Shown here piece after piece: positions 33,393 to 44,757 of a stretch of DNA of 64,000 bases. Below the pieces are notes generated by a model, which made no database searches, had not been told where the DNA came from, and worked only from the letters and a program-made list of their open reading frames with translations. This DNA comes from Cynocephalus volans. Lineage: Eukaryota; Chordata; Mammalia; Dermoptera; Cynocephalidae. Every line of letters begins with the position of its first letter. The stretch's first letter is position 1. The translations under genes and the position numbers were made by a program. The stretch spans positions 84,675,624 through 84,739,623 of the forward strand of contig NC_084478.1 in the NCBI RefSeq assembly GCF_027409185.1. Direction: 5' to 3'.

Positions 33393-34018
33393 CATTCTGT
33401 ATGTCTTCTTTAGAGAAATGTCTGTTCAGCTCATTTGCTCATTTTTGATTGTATTATTTGTTCTTTTCCTAATGTTATTTGAGTTCCCTGTATATTCTAG
33501 ATATTAATCTGTTGTCAGATGAATAGCTTCGAAATATTTTCTCTCATTTTGTAGGTTGTGTGTTCACTCTATTGATTGTTTCCATAGCTGTGCATTAACT
33601 TTTTAGTTTGATTTAATCAATTTTATCTATTATTTCCATTTGTCATCTGTGGTTTTGAAATCTTACCCATAAAATCTATGCCCAGAGCAGTGTCCTGAAT
33701 CATTTTTCCTATATTTTTGTCTAGCAGTTTTATAGTTTTGTGTCTTACAGTTAAGTCTTTCACACATTTTGAGTTAATATTTATCTGTGGTGAGAGATAA
33801 GGGTCTAGTTTAATTCTGCATATTATATCTAGTTATTCCAGCACTATAAATTGAAGAGGCTGTCCTTTTCCCAATGTATATCCTTGGCATCTTTGTCATG
33901 AATCAGTTGGCTTTAAATATGTAGATTCATTTCTGGGTTCTCTATTCTGTTCCACTGGACTATGTGTCTGTTTTCATACTGGTACCATGCTGATTGGTTA
34001 TTACAGCTTTGTGATATA
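33393..34018 (-). mobile_element. Old host L1, part 2: ORF2 C-terminal region
   Basis: It continues the element broken at 27772, through 'ctttgcccagtgta'-like C-terminal ORF2 text, to 'acagctttgtgatata', where a short L1 inserted. Confidence 0.7.
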
Positions 34019-34505
34019 TTTTGTTTCTTTTTAAACATTTATTTTGATGTAACATAATTGATTGTACATATCTGCAGGGTACAGTAGAATTGAATATCAA
34101 TACCCATGTGTAATATGTGATGTTCAAATCAGGATATTTAGTATACATTAGTACATATAATTATATTAATATATAATTATTATAATCAATATACAATATA
34201 ATCGTTCTTCATGGCCCTTTACTAATTCCTCCCTTATCCCCCCTTCCCACCTCTGGTAGCCTCAGTTCTATCCTCTCCTTTTGAAAGTTCAGTGTATTAT
34301 TGTGATTGTTGTATCTTTCTTTCTTTCATTTTAAAATATATTTGTTTATTTTTTAGCTCTCCTTTATGCCTGAAGACATGCAGTATTTCTCTTTCTGTGC
34401 ATGGCTCATTTCACTTAACATAATTTTCTCTAAGTTTGTCCATATTGCTGTGAATGGCAGTATTTCATTCTTTTTATGGAAAGTAGTATTCCATTGTGTA
34501 TATAT
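34019..34505 (-). mobile_element. Short 5'-truncated L1 insertion (487 bp)
   Basis: A T-rich reversed tail, 3'UTR and the last ~120 bp of ORF2. Flanked by 14-bp duplications agctttgtgatata (34005-34018) and agctttgtggtata (34506-34519) with one mismatch. The host L1 reads through when it is removed. Confidence 0.85.
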
Positions 34506-36336
34506 AGCTTTGTGGTATAATTTGAAATAAGGTGGTGTGATGCCTCCAGCTTTGTTCTTTTTGTTCAGGATTGCTTTAGTCATTCAAGGTCATTTATGGT
34601 TCCATACAAATTTTTGAAAATTTATTTTTCTATTTTTGTAAAGACTACCATCTGTATTTTGATAGGGATTGTGTTGAATCTGCAGATTGCTTTGGCTCAT
34701 TTTAATAATATGAACAAAAGTATAATAATTTTAACAATATTAATTTTTCAAATCCATGAACATGGAATGTCTTTCTATTATTTGTGTCTTCTTCAATTTC
34801 TTTCATCACTTTTTTGTTGTTTGCATTGTACAAATCTTTCCCATCTTTGGTTAAATTTATTCCTAGATATTTTATTTTTTGACACCTCTTGTAAATGGTA
34901 TTGATTTCTTAATTTCTTTTTCAGCTAGGTCATTATTGGTCTATAGAAATGCTACTGATTTTGTATGTTGATTTTGTATCTTGCAACTTTACTAAATTTA
35001 TAAGTTCAAAAAGTTTTTTGCTGGAGTCTTTAGTTTTTTTCTATATGTAAAATCATATCATCTGAAATGGCCAATTTGACATCTTCTTTTCCCATTTGGA
35101 TGGTCTTTATTTCTTTTCTCTTCCATGAATTCTCTGGCTAAGCCTTCCATTGCTCTGTTGAATAAGAGTGGTAAAAGTGGCATCCTTGTTTTTTCCAGTT
35201 CTTAGCTGAAAGCTTTTCCCCACTCCATATAATGTTAGTTGTGGGTTTGTCATATATGGCCTTAAATGTGTTGAAGTATGGTCTTTTGTACATAATTTGT
35301 TGAGAGTTTCATTTATTGATTTTCATATGTTAAACCTTTCTTGCATCCCTGGGATATATCTCACTTGATCATGGTTTATAATTTTATTGATGGGCTGCTG
35401 CATTTGATTTGCTATTTTTTTTTGAGAAATTTGCATCTGTGTTCATTAGGGAAATTTGTAGTTTTTGCAGTTTTCATTCTTTTATTATATCTTTTTCTGG
35501 TTTGGGTATTAGGGTAATGCTGTCCTCATAGAATTAATTAAGTGGAATTACTTCCTCAACTTTTTGAAATAATTTAAGAAGACTTGTGTTAATTCTTCTT
35601 TAAAAGTTTGGTAGAATTCAGCAGTGAAGCCATTCAGTCCTGGGCTTTTCTTTGTTGGGAATCTTTTGATTACTGATTCTAGGTCATTACTCATTATTGG
35701 TCTGTTCAGGTTTTCTATTTCTTCCTGATTCAATTTTGGTAGATTATATGTGTCCAAGAATTTATCTATTTCCTCTAGGTTTTCCAACTTGTTGGAGTAT
35801 AGTTGTTCATTATAGATTCTTGTGATCTTTTGTATATTTTGTTATCAGTTGTAATGTCTTTCTGTTGTTTCTAATTTTATTTAATTGGATCTTCTCTCTT
35901 TTTGTTTCAGGCTAGTTAATGGACCTTTTCAAAAAAAACATCTTTTCATTTTGTTGATCTTTTTAAATTTTTTTTACTCTATTTTGTTTAGTTCTGCTCT
36001 TATCTGTATTATTTATTTTTTCCTACTAACTTGGGTTTTGGTTTGTACTTAGTTTTCTGTTTCCTTAAGGCGTATAGTTTGGTTGTTTATTTGAATTCTT
36101 TGTACTTTTTTGAGGTAGGCATATACTGATATAAACTTCCCTCGTAATACTGCTTTTGCATTTGGCAGGTTGTGTTTCTATTTTCATTTGTTTCAAGATC
36201 TTTATTACTTTCTTGTTAATTTCTTCATTGACCAGTTGGTTGTTCAGGAGCATATTATTTAATTTCCATGTGTTTGTACAGTTTCCAAAGTTCCTCTAGT
36301 TTTATTCCATTGTGGCCAAAAAAGATACCTGATATG
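34506..36336 (-). mobile_element. Old host L1, part 3: reverse transcriptase to linker
   Basis: Reversed ORF2, with 'agccattcagtcctgggctt' (the PGPDG region) near 35630 and the linker to endonuclease toward 36300. Only short frames such as 35548-35787 survive. Broken at 36336 by a solo LTR. Confidence 0.7.
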
Positions 36337-36845
36337 TGTATTAGTCAGGGTTCTCCAGAGAGACAGAATCAACAGGACACGTTATAAATATATGAGAGGG
36401 GATTTATTAGGGGAATTAGCTCAGGTGATTGTGAAGAAAAATCCCATGACAGGCCATCTGCAAACTGGATGCTGGTAGCATGGCTCAGTCCAAGTCTGAA
36501 GGCCTCAAAACCAGGGAAGCTGGTGGTGTCCTTGGTGTTAAGTCCTGGAACCCTAAAGTTGAAGAGTCTTGAGCTCTGATGTCCATGAACAGGATAGAAG
36601 AGTGTATCCCAGCTCCAGTGGATAGAGGGAGAGCTTCACTTTTTTCCTCTTTTATTCTCTGTGCCCCCAGCAGATTGGATGGTTCCCACACACATTGAGG
36701 GTCGTTTTTTATATCCAATCCACTCAGACTCTCATACTAATCTTTGCTGGAAACACCCTCATAGAAATACCTAAAAAGATAGCCTAACCAGGTTTCTCAG
36801 TATTCTTTCATCTAACCAAGTTGACACCTAGAATTAACCTTCACA
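36337..36845. mobile_element. Solo LTR, ERVL-type (MLT2-like?), 509 bp
   Basis: Starts TGTATTAGTCAGGGTTCTCC and ends 'taaccttcaca': TG...CA ends, with a perfect 5-bp duplication atatg (36332-36336, 36846-36850). Excision restores L1 ORF2 text. The 'gtccaagtctgaaggcct' block is reminiscent of MLT2 LTRs, a label from memory. No internal region is present. Confidence 0.8.
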
Positions 36846-38365
36846 ATATGATTTTGATTTATTTAAAAATTGGTTGAGCATTGTTTTTTGGCCTAATATA
36901 TGGTCTATCCTGGAGCATTTTCCATGTGCTGTTGAGAAGAATGTGTATTCTGCAGCTGTTAGATAAAATACTCTGTAAAGGTCTGTTAGGTCAGTTTGGT
37001 CTATAGTGCTGCTTAAGTCCAATGTTTCTTTGTTGATTTTCTGTCTAGATGTTCTGTCCACTGCTGAGAGTGCTGTGTTGAAGTCCTCAACAATTACTAT
37101 ATTGGGGTATGTCTCTCTTTAGCACAAACAAATGTGCTTTATAAATCTGGGTGCTCTGGTGTTGGGTGCTTATATATTTATTACTGTTATATCCTCTTCC
37201 TGAATTAATCACTTTATCATTATATAATGACCTTTTATGTAGCTCTCTCTCTCTCTCTTTTGCTTAAAGTCTCTTTTATCTGATATAAGTATACCTACTT
37301 TTGCTTGCGTTTGGTTTCTGTTTGCATGGAATATCTTTTACCACCCTTTTACTTTCAGTCTATGTGGTCTTTACAAGTGAAGTGAGCTTTTTGTAGGCAG
37401 AATATAGGTGGGTCTTGGGTTTTTATCCATTTAGCCACTCTATGTCTTTTAATTGTGGAACTCAAACCATTTATATTTAAAGTTGTCATTGATAGGTGAG
37501 GACTTCCTCCTACTATTTTATTAGTTGTTTTATAGTTGTTTTGTCTATCTTTTGTTCCTTCCTTCCTGTTGTATTGCTTATCCTTGTGTTTTGTAGTATT
37601 CTGTAGTGATCATTTTTGATTCCTTACTATTTCTCATTTGTGTATCTATCCCACCAGTGAGTTTTATAGTTTCATGTGTTTTCATGATGGTAGATATCAT
37701 CTTTTCATTTCCAGATGTAGGACTCCCTTACTCATTCTTTGTAGGGCCAATCTAGTGATGATGGGTTCCTTCAGTTTTAGCTTGTCTGGGAAATAATTTA
37801 TTTTTCCATAGATTCTGAAGGATAGCTTTTCTGGGTGTCTTATTCTTTGCTACTGTTTATTTTTCTTTCAGCACATTGAACATGTTATTTTATTGCCTCC
37901 TGGCCTGTAGGGTTTCTGCTTAGAAATGTGCTATTAGTCTAATGATGTTTCCCTTTTATGTTACTTGATGCTTCTCTCTTGCTGATTTTAGAATCCTTTT
38001 TATGTCTTTGACTTTTGAAAGTTTGACTATAATGTGCCTTGGAGAGGACCTTTTGGGGTTTAATTTATTTGGAGATCTTTGAGCTTCCTGTATCTGGATG
38101 TCCATATCTCTCCTTAGACTTGGAAGGTTTTCAACTATTATTTTATTAAATAGGTTTTCTATGCTTTTTACCATATCTTATTCTTCTAGTACTCCAAAAA
38201 TGCAATCTTTTTCTCTTAATGGTGTGTCATATGACTTGTAGGCTTTCTTCACAATCTTAATTCCTTTTTTCTTTTTTTTTTATACTGGGTTATTTCAAAA
38301 GAGCTGTCTTCAAATTTAGAAATTATTTCTTCTGCATGATCTACTTTATTGTTGAAATACTTGGC
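36846..38365 (-). mobile_element. Old host L1, part 4: endonuclease, spacer and ORF1
   Basis: ORF2 endonuclease in reverse (36846 to about 37520), spacer, then ORF1 to near 38365, where it meets a plus-strand L1 5'UTR head-to-head. Only frames of about 70-75 residues remain. Confidence 0.7.
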
Positions 38366-38369
38366 CAGT

Positions 38370-38600
38370 GCATGCCTGAGCCCAAAAGAGGTCCACCCAC
38401 TGACTGAGTGGGCACCCAGGTGAGGAAGGGTCCCACTTGCCACCCCTGATGCAGCCACATGTGCATACCTGAGAGTCTGAGAGGCCCATCCACCAACCAA
38501 ATGGGCACCTAGGTGAGCACAAGTCCCACCCACTGCCCCAATGCAGCCCCCTCACATGCCCAAGCCCCAGAGATGCCCATCCACTGACTGAACAGGAGTG
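38370..38600. repeat. Tandem ~92-bp units in an L1 5'UTR
   Basis: catgcctgagcc at 38371, catacctgagag at 38464 and catgcccaagcc at 38555 (periods 93 and 91). Each is followed by 'ggtccacccactgactga'-like and 'gggcacccaggtga'-like blocks. The third unit is partial. Confidence 0.7.
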
Positions 38601-39012
38601 GAGGCTGCCCACTGCACACTGAACTGCATTGATAGAAGAAGAGTCACCAGCAGACTCTAAAAAGAGCAGAGGAAGTCTTTCCCTTAATAGACCACTCCAG
38701 AGTAATAGAAGAAACAAGTGTCTTACCAGATGCCCAAACATCAATGAAAAAATACTAGAACTACAAATAAACAAGATGTGACACCACCAAAGAATACAGC
38801 AATTCTCATGTACCAGACCCTATAGAGCAGGGAACCCTTGAAAAACCTCAAATAGATAAGGAAGAATCAACTGGAGAACACAATGAAACAGGAAAAAATA
38901 TCCAGGACATGAAAGAGGAAAATTACAAAGAGATTAATACCTTCGTTACAGAACTCCTAGAACTGAAAGACTCACTCAGTGAAATAAAAAACAGAACAGA
39001 AAGCTTGAGCAG

Positions 39013-39202
39013 GGCCGAACCTGTGGCTCACTTGGAAGAGTGCGGCGCTGGGAGCGCAGCAGCACTGGTAGCACCGAGGCCGCAGGTTCGGATCCTATAT
39101 AGGGATGGCTGGTGCGCTCACTGGCTGAGCGCTGTGCGGACGACACCAATCCAAGGGTTCTGATCCCCTTACTGGTCACAAAAAAAAAAGAAAAAAGAAA
39201 AA
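39013..39202 (+). mobile_element. Dimeric tRNA-derived SINE (colugo CYN-type)
   Basis: A non-autonomous element transcribed by RNA polymerase III and moved by L1 proteins. The first tRNA-like half has an A box near 39023-39034 and a B box ggttcggatcc at 39085-39095. The second half has an A-like box tggctgagcgct at 39122-39133 and a B-like box ggttctgatcc at 39156-39166. The A-rich tail is 39180-39202. Perfect 15-bp duplications agaaagcttgagcag lie at 38998-39012 and 39203-39217. It closely resembles the CYN SINEs reported from colugos (tRNA-Ile-derived, from memory). Inserted in L1 ORF1. Confidence 0.88.
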
Positions 39203-39997
39203 AGAAAGCTTGAGCAGCAGGCTAGAGCAAGCGGAAAAAAAGAATTTCAGGCCTCAGAGATGGTCTTTTTGAAATATCTGAAGCAGACAAAAAAAAAAAA
39301 AACAGGAAGAAAGAATTTTTAAAAATGAAGAAAATCTGAGAGATAGCAGACAAACTCAAGTGCTCAAACATCCAAATCATGGGTATTCCAGAAGGGGAGA
39401 AGAAATGAAAAGTCATTGGAAACCTATTCAAGAAAGTTATAACAGAAAACTTCCTAGGTATAGGGAGATGCAGACCTTCAGATCCAGGAAGCCCAAAGAT
39501 CCTCTCCAAGACACATTGTAGTCAAACTGGCAAAACTCAAAGACAAAGAGAAAATTCTAAAAGCAGCAAAAGAAATGAGTCAAGTAAACTATAAGAGAGC
39601 TCCCATCAGACTAACAGCAGACTTCTCAACTGAAACCTTACAATCCAGAAAAAAACGCAATAATATATTCAAAATACTAAAAGAAAAAAATTTTTCCAGC
39701 CAGGATTTCTATACTCAACAAGATTATCCTTCAGAAATGAGGGAGAAATAGTGTATTTCTCAGACAAACAAAAATTATGGGAGTTCACTATCACACAACC
39801 AGCCCTGCAAGAAATACTGAAGGAGTTTTGCATCCACAATCTGAAAAATGATTATCATTATCACGGATTTACAAGAAACAGCAAAGCCTGCCATTAAAAC
39901 CAAAATACAAACAAGAAAGAGAAAGAAGCTAATTCACGTCAACTCAGAAATCCAACTAACATTGAAGATGAAAAATAAAAGGGGGAACAATCTCTCA

Positions 39998-41565
39998 ATT
40001 GATTTTTTATTTTACAAATTAAATTCTTTAGTTCCAAGATTACTGTTTGGTTCATTTTTATGGTATCTATCTCTGTTGAATTTCTCATTCTGAACATGAA
40101 TTCTTTTACTGATTTTGTTGAATTGTCCACATATGTTCTCTTTCATCTCACTGCATTTTCTTAAGATTTTCATTTTGAATTCCTTTTATGGCATTTCATA
40201 CATTTCCTTTTCTTTGGGGTCAGTTACTGTAGAACTATTGTGTTCTTTTGAAGGTGTCATGTTTCCTTGAGTTTCATATTTCTTGTGTCCCTACATTGAT
40301 ATTTGTGCATCTGATGGAACAGTTGCTTATTCCACTTTTATGGAGTAGCTTTTATAGGGAAAGATGTTTTCCTCTAAATGTGTCCTATATTGTCAGTTGA
40401 ATAGGGTGCTTTGGCTTTGGTTATGAATGCATGCAGTAGTGTAGTCTGTGTATGTTTTTTTCAGCTGTAATCAATGTCAGAAGTGTGTGTAACTGCTTCA
40501 GTGATCTAGGGTACAGTTGTTTTTTAGTCTATGGTGTGGCTTTGCTGAGGGTGGGGATGCCTAATCAGCTGGTCCTTAGGCCCCTGGGGATCACGTATGG
40601 GTGCTGGCTGCTCTACTGCTAGAGAGGTCATAGTGGCTGGCAGTTGCAGTGATGAGTTTTGGAAGGCTGGTCCTGGGCCTTTGGGGGGCACTTGTGGACA
40701 GGAGGTGGCTCTGCTGCTGTAGGGGGCAGGGTCTTCAGCAGCAGCAGTGGCAGGCCTTAGACAGACCAGCCCTTGGCCCCTGGGAGGCATGCAGATGCAT
40801 GCAGCAGCTCTATTCTGGAGGGGGTGGAGTCACTCACTGCAGTGATGAGTCATGGATAGGCAGCTCTCAGGTTTTGGGGAGCACATGCATCAGCTCCCTC
40901 TCTCCTGGGGACAGCCTCCCCACTATTTTGGACCACTTGTGTTCTGGGGTATAGGGTACTGCATGCACTCAGATGCTGGAGTTATGGCTGCACTGCTGGG
41001 TACAGCTGGTTTCATGATACTAGAGATCTCTGGGTGGATGTGGTGGAATATCCAACAGGTCCCAGAGATGTGGAGATGTTGGGGCTATTTATCCCCATGG
41101 GAGGATGCACTCTGGTGGTAGCTCTGCTTTCAAAATGGTGATGTGCTGCAGCAGTCTGGATCCCAAGGGATGGGAGGGATCCAGCATCAATAATGCAGTC
41201 CTTTTAACTCGAGGCAGCTCTATACTGGGCTCAGGGCCTGCAAGAGGTGTGGAACCCTGTTGTACATAGGATTGCAGGAATCCATGGAGGGAATGTACAC
41301 TGATGGAGATCTCTTGATAACCTTTTTCCCACAGTGAGGAGTCCCTTTTTACTGTGAGCCAATCCGGGATAACAGTTTCTCTTCCTGCTCCATGCTGCTA
41401 TTCTAAGTTTCTGTGCCTCAGGGAGTCATCATACTTATTTGCTGAATTCCAGTGTTCTCCCCTAGACACTCTATTTGACATGTAGTTATCTAAAAGTTGT
41501 TTTGGTCTTTCTTTGTCAAGAAAGTGAGTGATGGGCACCTCCAGCCAGCCATCTTGATGATGCTG
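39998..41565 (-). mobile_element. Old L1 5' portion: ORF1 and 5'UTR
   Basis: 39998-40330 is reversed ORF1 of an old lineage. 40331 onward is GC-richer 5'UTR ending in 'ccagccatcttgatgatgct', the reversed 'aagatggc' L1 start. It lacks ORF2 and the 3' end. Confidence 0.65.
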
Positions 41566-41735
41566 AGCTCCTATTTATCAGTTCACTGTTTTATTATTAA
41601 GGATATTACAAAGAATATTGTTGAATACCAGATGTAGAATTACATAAGGGAATGTACACAAGAAGGGGTGCTTAGTTTCCATGTCTTCTCTGCGAACGCC
41701 ACACTCTAAGAACCTCCACGTGTTTAGCTATTGAG
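41566..41735. other. Ancient dispersed repeat, family uncertain
   Basis: 'ttattaaggatattacaaag...' through '...aagaacctccacgtgtttag' reads like a widespread ancient LTR-type repeat. I cannot name it with confidence, and there is no coding capacity. Confidence 0.35.
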
Positions 41736-42885
41736 AAGCTCCTACCCACTTTTAATTGGGATTCTTTTTTTGTTATGTAGTTGAAACAATGCCCTATATA
41801 ACTTTTATACAAATCCTTTATCAGATGTGTGATTTGTGAATGCTTTCTTCTGGTGTATTGCCATTTATTTTTCGTTTTTAATAGTGTCTTATGAAGTGCA
41901 CAAGTTGTGAATTTCTTAAATTAATAAACTATTTTTTTTTAGCAGTTTTGGGTTTACAGAAATATTGATCAGAATGCACAGTGAGTTTTCATATATACCT
42001 CACTGCTCCACAGTGGTGGCAGTGGTGCATTTATTGTTATAAACTTTCCTTTTAGCACTGCTTTTGCTGCATTCCATAGATTGCATTTTCATTTTAATTT
42101 TCCTCAAGCTATTGATCCAATGGTTGTTAAGAGATGTGTTGTTTAATCTCCACATATTTTTGAATCTTTCTGTTTTCCTTCTGTTATTTACTTCTACTTT
42201 TATTCCATTTTGTGGTTGGAAAAGACATTTGGTATGATTTCAGTCTTTAAATTTGTTAAGACTTCTTTTGTGACCTAACATGTGATCTTCCCTGGAAATG
42301 TTCTATGAGTACTTGAGAAAATGTGTATTCTGCTACTGGTGGGTGGAATGTTCTGTATATATCTATTAGGTTCATTTGGTCTATAGTGTAGTTCAAGTTT
42401 CTTGTCTCCTTATTTATTTTCTCTCTGGAAGTTCTACCCATTGTTGAAAGTGTGATATTAAAGTCTCATGCTATTATTGTATTCCTGCCTATTTCTACCT
42501 TCAGATTTGTCAATGTTTGCTTCATATATTTAAATGCTCTGATGTTGGGTGCATATATATATATATAATTGGTTTATATTCCTGTCAAATTGACTCTTTA
42601 ATTGTTATATAATGACCTCCTCTGTCTTTTGAAACAATAATTTTCATCAAGACGTTTTTCCTGACATAAATGCTGCCACCCCTCATCTCTTTGGTTACCA
42701 TTTGTATGGAATAACTTTTACCATCCCTTCACTTTCAGCCTATGTGTGTCTTTAATTCTAATGTGAGTATCTTGTAAACAGCATATAGTTGAATTTTGTT
42801 TTTCAAAGTCATTCAGCCACTCTATGTCTTTTGATTGAGAGTTTAATCCATTTACATTGAAAGTAATTATTGATGTAAGTGACAT
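41736..42885 (-). mobile_element. Mosaic of ancient L1 fragments
   Basis: Three minus-strand pieces: ORF2 C-terminal text (41736-41935), an ancient 3' end starting 'tttagcagttttgggtttac' (41936-42014), and ORF2 linker plus endonuclease down to the ORF2 start (42015-42885). The last includes a 62-residue degraded endonuclease frame (42256-42441). Confidence 0.6.
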
Positions 42886-43924
42886 AACATAGTGGAATGA
42901 GAGGTTTTAGTCCTCAAACTCCCACAGAAACTAATTTTGATAGCCACCTATGGACAAGAATATCATTATGAGGTCTGGGGAATCAATATGAAAGGTCCTG
43001 GCATCACAGTGGAGCAAAAAATCTGAGAATAAGTGGTTTGAGGAGAATAATAAGAAGAGTTTTACTTTACAAGTGTAAGCCCTTTTCTAAGGTGGCAGAG
43101 CTCAGTGCCAAGAGAGATCCCCTTGGCCAGCAATTTCACCCACAGGAGAAAGTGAGAGCAAAGTGAACGCCTGACTTCCCGAACCTTGCAGGCTACTGCC
43201 CAAGTTGCCCACTTCTGTCTTGCCTCTCCCAGAATACTGAAGCAATAGGTATAGCTGAATAGTCTTGGAACTTCTAGGAGGAGGGAAATAGTGCATGGCT
43301 TACAGCAACCAGCACTCAGATCCCAATTGGCTGTGGATTCTACTAATTAGCTGAAGTACTCACCAAGAACTCCGTTCACAAACCCCATAGGACTCTTACT
43401 TGCAGACCCCCCAACTAGCCAGCAAGCACCTCCAACATTTCATGTGCCCTCTCTCGTAGCTAAGCTCCCCTACAGATGTTGCACATGAGTCCATCAGTGA
43501 TGGTTCTTGCAAGTCTTCTGCAGAAGGCCATATCAGGGGAAAAGTGTTGATCTTTGATTCTGGCAGATTGGATACTCAGAATTGGCTACACCAGGTTAAC
43601 CTTGGTGAGTGGATGTCTATGTTGCTGAGTTCATAAATAATCTCCATTGCTGCCACCATGGGCACTTTGTTCATGATCCCATTAGGCAATGTTATGGGTG
43701 GCTGAGGAAAGAGACTGGCTGGTATACACACAGAATGAATCATTCTGTGCACTTGATTATTAAAATCCTCCTCCATTGTGGTAACCCTTTGGTAAGCACA
43801 TGGAACACAAATATCTTCACATTTTTTTGCCCATTCAGAAAGGTCTATCCACATACCTTATCCAAAAATGTCCTTGTCACCAATTTTCCAATCATCTTCC
43901 TTACAAGTCCTTGAATATCTGTGG
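42886..43924 (-). pseudogene. ERVL-like internal region: integrase remnant
   Basis: A decayed endogenous retrovirus, minus strand. The frame 43854-43576 contains EEDFNNQVHRM and related text, typical of the RNase H/integrase junction of ERVL pol as I remember it. Downstream sequence (43575-42886) is probably the rest of integrase and 3' internal sequence but has no readable frame. It cannot make a protein. No flanking ERVL LTR is recognised. Confidence 0.6.
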
Positions 43925-44757
43925 AGGGTTAGAAATCTTGATTCTCATTTGATTTTTAGAATAGGTTTTTTAGGTAAATACATGTATAGGGCAAAAGCCC
44001 TCAGGTAGTGGACTACAGTCTACAGACAGCATGGCAAAAGCCCATTTAATCAATTCTAATTAAATAATGTTGATTCTCATTTGATTTTTAGAATAGGGTT
44101 TTTAGGTAAATACATACATGGGGCAAAAACCCTCAGGTAGGAGGCCACAGCCTACAGCCAGGGGGCAACAGCCCATCTAATCAACTCTAGTCACTGCCTA
44201 GGTATGGAATTGTATACTTTAATGATTTTAGAGCTATCAGGTGGTTGTCATACCCATGCTATTAAGAGATTTTAAGAATTGCTGAAGAGAAAAATGTGAA
44301 AAAAAATGTTTGCTACGGGCAAGCTGTCTGTTGGGGGAAAATTTAGAGATAATTGTACTTAGATTTTATCATGAGAATGTAACTTTTGCTTAAGGAGAGG
44401 TTATACTTTAGATAATGAGTACAGTTGGACGAACTTAGCTTTTCACAAATTGTCCTTTGGAATGTCACATTGTTAATTTTACTGATGTTACCAGTTTCAA
44501 TTGTTTAAGCTATACTTAGCCATAGATAACTTTTGTAACACTGCCCATGTCTTTGTGTCCTTTTGTAATGATTGAGTCAACTGATTTTTCTTGTAAAATT
44601 TCCTTGTCTTTACAATAAAAAACAGAAGCTAACTTTGAATCAGGGCTGCACCCAGTTTTCTCCTTCTAACAGGGGAGTTGCTGGGGTACAGTCCCTTTGG
44701 GCTTCTCATCGCATTCATGGTGCTTTGAGTAATCCTTCTCTGCATCTCTGTTACACA
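43925..44757 (+). mobile_element. Solo LTR (unnamed ERV) inside the ERVL region
   Basis: It splits the ERVL pol text: integrase lies left and RNase H right. Promoter/polyA layout reads on the plus strand, with AATAAA at 44614-44619 followed by a U5-like segment ending 'tctgttacaca'. It contains a 132-bp tandem duplication. Exact ends and the target duplication are unresolved, so the limits are approximate. Confidence 0.5.
43940..44203. repeat. Two tandem 132-bp units in the LTR
   Basis: 'gattctcatttgatttttag' starts at 43940 and again at 44072. About 120 bases align with roughly 16 differences, including 'gggcaaaagccctcaggtag'. It resembles the U3 enhancer duplications known from retroviral LTRs. 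Confidence 0.85.

Larger units (their letters stand above)
38366..39997 (+). mobile_element. L1 5' portion: 5'UTR, ORF1, start of spacer
   Basis: 5'UTR with 92-bp repeats (38370-38600), ORF1-start text at 38750-38830, then degraded ORF1 interrupted by the SINE (39013-39202), up to inter-ORF text near 39997. ORF2 and the 3' end are absent, so it is a rearranged remnant. Removing the SINE and one 15-bp duplication makes the ORF1 text continuous. Confidence 0.7.

Noticed and set aside
39013..39100. A functional tRNA gene
   Set aside because: A/B boxes are present, but the body does not fold as an intact tRNA as far as I can see. It is followed by a second half and an A-rich tail with target duplications, which makes it a SINE.
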